This document shows, piece after piece, positions 55,201 through 61,200 of a stretch of 64,000 bases of DNA (positions within the stretch are counted from its first letter, which is position 1; the number at the start of each line of letters is the position of its first letter). The DNA is from Aplysia californica (lineage: Eukaryota > Mollusca > Gastropoda > Aplysiida > Aplysiidae): the NCBI RefSeq assembly GCF_000002075.1, contig NW_004798101.1:8694-72693 (forward strand), written 5' to 3'. The notes below the pieces were generated by a model, which saw nothing but the letters and a program-made list of their open reading frames with translations, had not been told where the DNA came from and ran no database searches. The position numbers and the translations under genes are program-made.

Positions 55201-58200
55201 TATTGTGAAAAAACTTTCAAGCTTTGCATCAACTTCAATCCACTCATACCTGTAGAAGAGTCTCGCCTCAGACCATGGAGCATGGAAGACTTGCGATTCT
55301 GGATTAGAGTACTCAGCCGTGATCCATAATCTGACATTCTTGATTCTCTCTTCAATGATCCCTCATCTGCCTCCTCCTCCTCAATGACTGGTAACTTGGC
55401 CACTGTGCAGATACAACCATGACAGCATTAACTGAGAGGACACATGGTATTTAATTTTTCCATCTCCCACCCTCCCTCCTTCTACCCCTCCTTCTCTTTT
55501 CTCCTGAGAAGATGTACAGGAGAATTTTGTTTCCCAGGTGTCAAAAGGAAATGAAGACCACAAAGTTCCACATGAAACTTGAGACAAAAAAGACAGGAAA
55601 AAAACAACAAGAAGGGCCAGCAGGATATGAAGACGAAAAAAAGATAGAAAGATGCAAAGGAATCTATCAGATTCATTCATCTTTAGATGCAGGAACCCAG
55701 AAGTTCAGAGCTAATCCTTCAGAAACAAAGCTCACCTTGACTGTGTCTCATGGCCACTGTCTTTGGCTCCGGCATGGTGGCATAGAGCTCCAGCAGCTGG
55801 TACAGGTGACGCCAGCACTGGGGCGTGCTCTCTTTGATCTCGTCGATGATGGTCTTCTCGTTGACAATGGGCGACGACGTGTCAGCTAGATCGAGGACCA
55901 CCGAGTCACTCAGGTTCAGGGAGTGGGGCGGAGTCATCACATCAGGCCCCGCCCCAGCAGAGTGCTGAGAGTGAGGGTGGGGGGTGGTCACTTTCTCTGG
56001 TGGCAAGACAAAGAACAAGAGTTGGAGAGGGGCATTTACAAATGACCTCCCATATATAAAGATCTTGTAAAAAGTCTGACATATCCCATATTTCTAGGAC
56101 ACAGAAAGTTTAAAGAAAGTGACACACTAATTTTCAGACCAACTAAACATAATATATCTTGCATTGAAAAACAGGCCTATTATCAAGCATTGCAGTGCAA
56201 GGGATAAAATAAAAATCTACTTTTTCAACTTTATCAATCTCTTGTCATTAGGAAAAGTATAATATTTATCTTGTTTTTCTCACTTAACTGAAAATGTGTG
56301 TGAGAAGTGGGAAGTACTGTGAACGCTGCCATTTTCAGCACGGCAGTGATTTGTAGTATTAGTGAAGAAAAGTTTTTTAATCTGGCCTCAATTGTTGTGG
56401 AAAAATATGATTAAGTTGAGACAAACTGATACAAACTGCTGTGCAAAGCATGGGTGGCACTGATTAACCCATTAAAGAGATATTTGAGGATAAGTTGCAC
56501 CACAAATTTTTGTTTGTTTTATATGTTTTAGTAGAGGTTTTACAGCGCTCGCAACTGCATAAGGTCATATGAGCGCCAAGAGGTGGATGTCAACAGAGGA
56601 GTCGTTACAGGGAATCAGACTTACTCTGCCACGTCTCTAACTTCAACAGCACAAAGTCTGCTTGGACTATCAAGGCACCCCGGAAATAGAGGGGTCACAA
56701 GAGAGTGACAAACATACAAAAGAAGTAGAGGAAATATGACGACAGTAAGGATTAGAAAAGAAAAAGCAGCAGCTCCGAGTTGCAGTTCAGGCACAGTAAT
56801 GAGCATGACATAGATGAATCAGCCCATTTACAATTCTACTGTGCATAAGAATAGGTTAATGCCCCTTCTTTGGGAATGGCCTAAAGACACTTCAGTCATT
56901 AGAACCGCCTCGGGGGGTAACAAATTTTTGACCGCACTAAAAGGAAGCAAAACCAGAATAAACTGACCACCCAATCGACTTATTCTAATTCTACAAGAGA
57001 AGAAATATGACTGAACAAAACATAATTAACATATCTGAAATCCTCACTTGGTGAAGCACATTCTTCCTTTGCATCTTGAGCGAAGCGAAGGTGAGTCGAT
57101 TTCTTTCCTGGAGCAGAACCAAGTGCCAAGCCCTCTGGTCTTTTCTTGTCCTCCGTTTTTTTTACCGCAGTGCCTTCAAACAGTTTTGTTCCCTGAGTGG
57201 TGGTCAAGGGGGTGGTGTGCACTATTTCAGATGGAGTTGCACTGGGTTTCGGGGTCACCTGGAGGTTAATAAACAGTAGAATAATAGTGAACACAATACA
57301 AAGAAAATAAACAAATCAAAATGACTCCAACAATGAAGAGTATCTGTATCTTTCTGCTGAGACTGATCCCTCTCAGCTCAAGTCAGCCTATCAGACAAAC
57401 CTCTTGTTTATTGTCTGATCTAAGAATGTCTTTGACTCTTCAACAGGAATGTAGAGCAGGTCTGGAAGTGAAAGGGTTAATGTATTTATCCCTATTTTCA
57501 ATTAATCAAAGAGTGGAGAATGCACAAACACTATATCATATAACTTAAACAATAGCAGTTGTAAGCATCCATGACCTTTAACTATCTGATAAGGAGTAGG
57601 ATTTCTCTGCCGAAACCTCAAGTTTGTAAGGTAAAATATTAAGTGTTTGTGAGTAATCACTTACCTGGGGAGTTTGCTGCGACTTGAGAGCAAGTGACGG
57701 TGAAACAGGGGGCTTGAAACTAGACGATGGTTTTGATTCCCCTTTGAGTGCTGTGAACCCTGGCTGAAGTTGACTTGTCATCGTCTCTTTCACAGACTTT
57801 GTAGTGGTGGCCTGAGACGCCTTCTGTTTGTTTACAAGTTCTGAAGGACAGCAGTCAATACTTTAAAGATCAGCCACGTGTTTATTGGTGTTTAGTTGGT
57901 ACGAAAAGAAGAAGAAATGAATGAAAAGATTCAGGTTTGGTTCTTTCTTTTGAAAGAGTTCAACAAAAGCACAATAACACAAAGAGGGTCTGCAGGTGGT
58001 GACAAAAAGAGTAAGATGAATATAATATTTAAAAAATGTACCTGAGCTGAGAGTACATATTAATTTGAACATGTGTCCACACTCCAAAAAAAACTTTTGT
58101 TCGTAACAGACGTCAATTCCCTACCTCTACTAATCATTTTAAAATTTTGAATTTCTTTTGAAAATAATTGTGATTATGAAAAGCTCTAGAATATCTATTT

Positions 58201-61200
58201 TGCCTTCAAAAAAGCCTATTTGTATTAAAAGCATAAATATATACGATGGAGAAAATCCTTCCCAAAATGGTGCCACATTCCAAGAATGAGATCAAGTTTT
58301 CAGAGGAAAGTAGTATGAAAAAAAAATTGACATATTGAACATACGTGAGCTGACATATCAACAAAAGTAAATAACCCTTGCTATAAAATTGTACAAACTA
58401 CTCAGGTCATCTTTTATACTATTCAATTTCCTAATGTATCCATTAAAAAAAAGAAAAAAGAAATGTGATTATGAATAGACCTAGAATGGGATTGTGAATT
58501 ATTATAAATTTTGTCTTGTAATGCAATATGCCTTTAGGACAGGTGCTCACATGTAAAAAACAGAACATACATGTAATATGCTGGTAAATCACAGCTTTCA
58601 ATAGGTCAAAATAGTCCTACTTTGCACAGCGAAATTGTAAGAAAACAAAATTCTGAATGAACTCAACACAAAAAGTGTGGAAAGTTTTCTCTTTATGTCT
58701 CTCAGTTTGCACTCAGCACTGACAATGTATCATTACCTCTCTCCTTTTCCAAAGCCATGATATTGGAGAGGGATCCCAGCAGACGTTCTGTGTGCGAGGT
58801 GTCAGACTGGTTTGTGTCAGCGCTAGAAGTCGAGTCCTTCGACTCCTGCTTGCGGTGTGTCTGTACCCAGGCTGGAGGCTGCTCTGTTCTTTTCTGCTTC
58901 AACTCACCCCGGGTCTCTTTCACATTGCCAACCATTGTCAACACCTGTAACACAGGTAATAATGCTTAATTTTGTTCCTTTCCCTTTATCGAAAACAAAA
59001 AGAGAAAAATAGATTGAAGGCATGCATAAGCATAGAGTACAAAAATATAAAATACAGTAAGACTGTATGACAAAATAACTCAAAAGGCAAACAACACGCT
59101 CAGATGTATACATTTGTGACGTTTACTGTCCTGCCCTCCTGAATTTCATTCCTTTTCTCCTCTATCTTAAGAACTATACATTTAGGGCATTCAGCTTAAA
59201 ACAAGAACCAGAATACATGAACTCCTTAATAGTCACACAGAAATATAACAAACCTACCTGATGGGCTAGTCTGAGAAGAGCCATGTCTACATTCTGTCTG
59301 ATGGCATGACAGTTCACCAGCAAGTTAATCTGAGGGGAAACCAAAGGTAAGAGTACACTTTTTAAACTCTTCAACTCGGGGGGGGGGGGGGGGGGTTAGG
59401 TACCCACTTTGCTGGGACTCCTTTTTTGGTATGAAATCTAAAAGTAACATATATGTCACTGAATTGGTCATTAAATCAAAAGAAGTGAGCCTATTTTGAT
59501 AGTTCTTCCTGATGAATGAACTCCCAGTAAAAAAGAGAATAGTTTTCGACAATTGCCAAGAAATGATTTAACACTGAAGCCATTGTAAAGGAAAGTGCTC
59601 GAGCTACTGCCAGCGGCTCACCAGCACAGCAGTTCCGACCTTGAGCCGCTGGGAGCAGCTTGCCAGAGATGAGGAGTTAAAACTGTGAGAACAAGACTGC
59701 ATAACTTCTAAATCAGTAACTACTTTTAAAAATTCAACCAATCAGTAATGAAAAAAACGCAAACAACAGTCTTGTACAAATAAAATGAATTGGGAAGTTT
59801 GTTCAGAAAACTACTGGTAAAAGCGATAGCTTGACAGCATTCAGTAAATGTAAGTAGAAAAATATAAAATAGCACATCTGAGAAAAGATTACCAAAATGA
59901 AACAACCAACTGATCTAAACAATATTTGAAAAGAATGAAACAGTTTGAGGCTGAAAGAGCAAATTAAATACAAAACATTCACAAACCTGCAATGTACTTG
60001 GCTTCGCCTCAAGTTTGTGCATGGCAAACTTGTAGGGAAACTTGGACGACTCTTCCCCTTCACTGAAGTCAACAACGTCCTTCAGAGACACATTCACATC
60101 AAAGCTGAGGAGACAAAGTGGTCAAAAGAGTTGACATTTATTTTTTGTTTCAATAGAGGCGCTCGCAACTGCATAAGGTCATATGAGCGCCAAAGGGTGG
60201 ATGTCAACATAGAAGTCCTTACAGGGAATCAGACTTACTCTACTCACCTCTCTAGCTTCAGCAGCACAAAGTCTGCTTCGACTATCAAGGCACCCCGAAA
60301 ATAGCAGGTCACAAGAGTGTGACAAACATACAAAAGAAGTAGAGGAAAATGACGATAGTAAGGATTAGGAAAGAAAAAGCAGCAGTTCCCTGTTGTAGTT
60401 TAGGCACAGTTATGAGCATGACATTGTTAGATCAGCCCATTTATAATTCTACTGTGCACTAGAACGAGAAATGTCCCCCCTTTGGGAATGGCCCAAAGGC
60501 ACTTCAGTCAGTGGCATTGCCCCGGGGGGGGGGTTGACACTTAGCAAGAGACAGAAGAAACAAAAGTCATAAGAGAATTATCAGTGAAGGGTTTTCATAC
60601 CTATATGGGTTTAAAATTAAAGCAAGTGTTAAATATACAAACCGTTGCCTCAGAACTATTTTGTCCACAGTGCCTCTACTTAAGTACACTTTAGACAAAA
60701 ATAATAGTTCTAAGATGACGAAATGAAGAATATAAATTGTCAAATAGGAAAAAAAATTTTAATGAACCAAATACTTCCAAAATTTTGGAATTAAAAAAAA
60801 AAAGAAGTATGTCTACTTCATAAGTAAGACAACACAAACAGCCAAAAATGGGAAACATAGGATTTGATAAGCCCTGAAAGGGATGGGTATTAATTTAAGT
60901 AAGAAAATCATCTGACCAAAATTTAAGATTAGATGTATAGACCATTTTAAAGAAGCACTTTAAATGGACTGCTGGTGTAAGACTCCGTCGTATGTCACTT
61001 TTCAAAATGCCGTATGGCAGAAAAGTCTTACAATAAGCAGTCAAAATGCTCTCCACATCATTGATACTTTCAAGAGACCTGTGTCTGAATTCCTGTCAGT
61101 TACAGCGAAAAGAAACAATCATTTCCCATTAATTTAGCTACTTTGACATTATATAAATCTGCATGTGCTTATAATATGAGCAAAAAGATTTTAAAGAACT

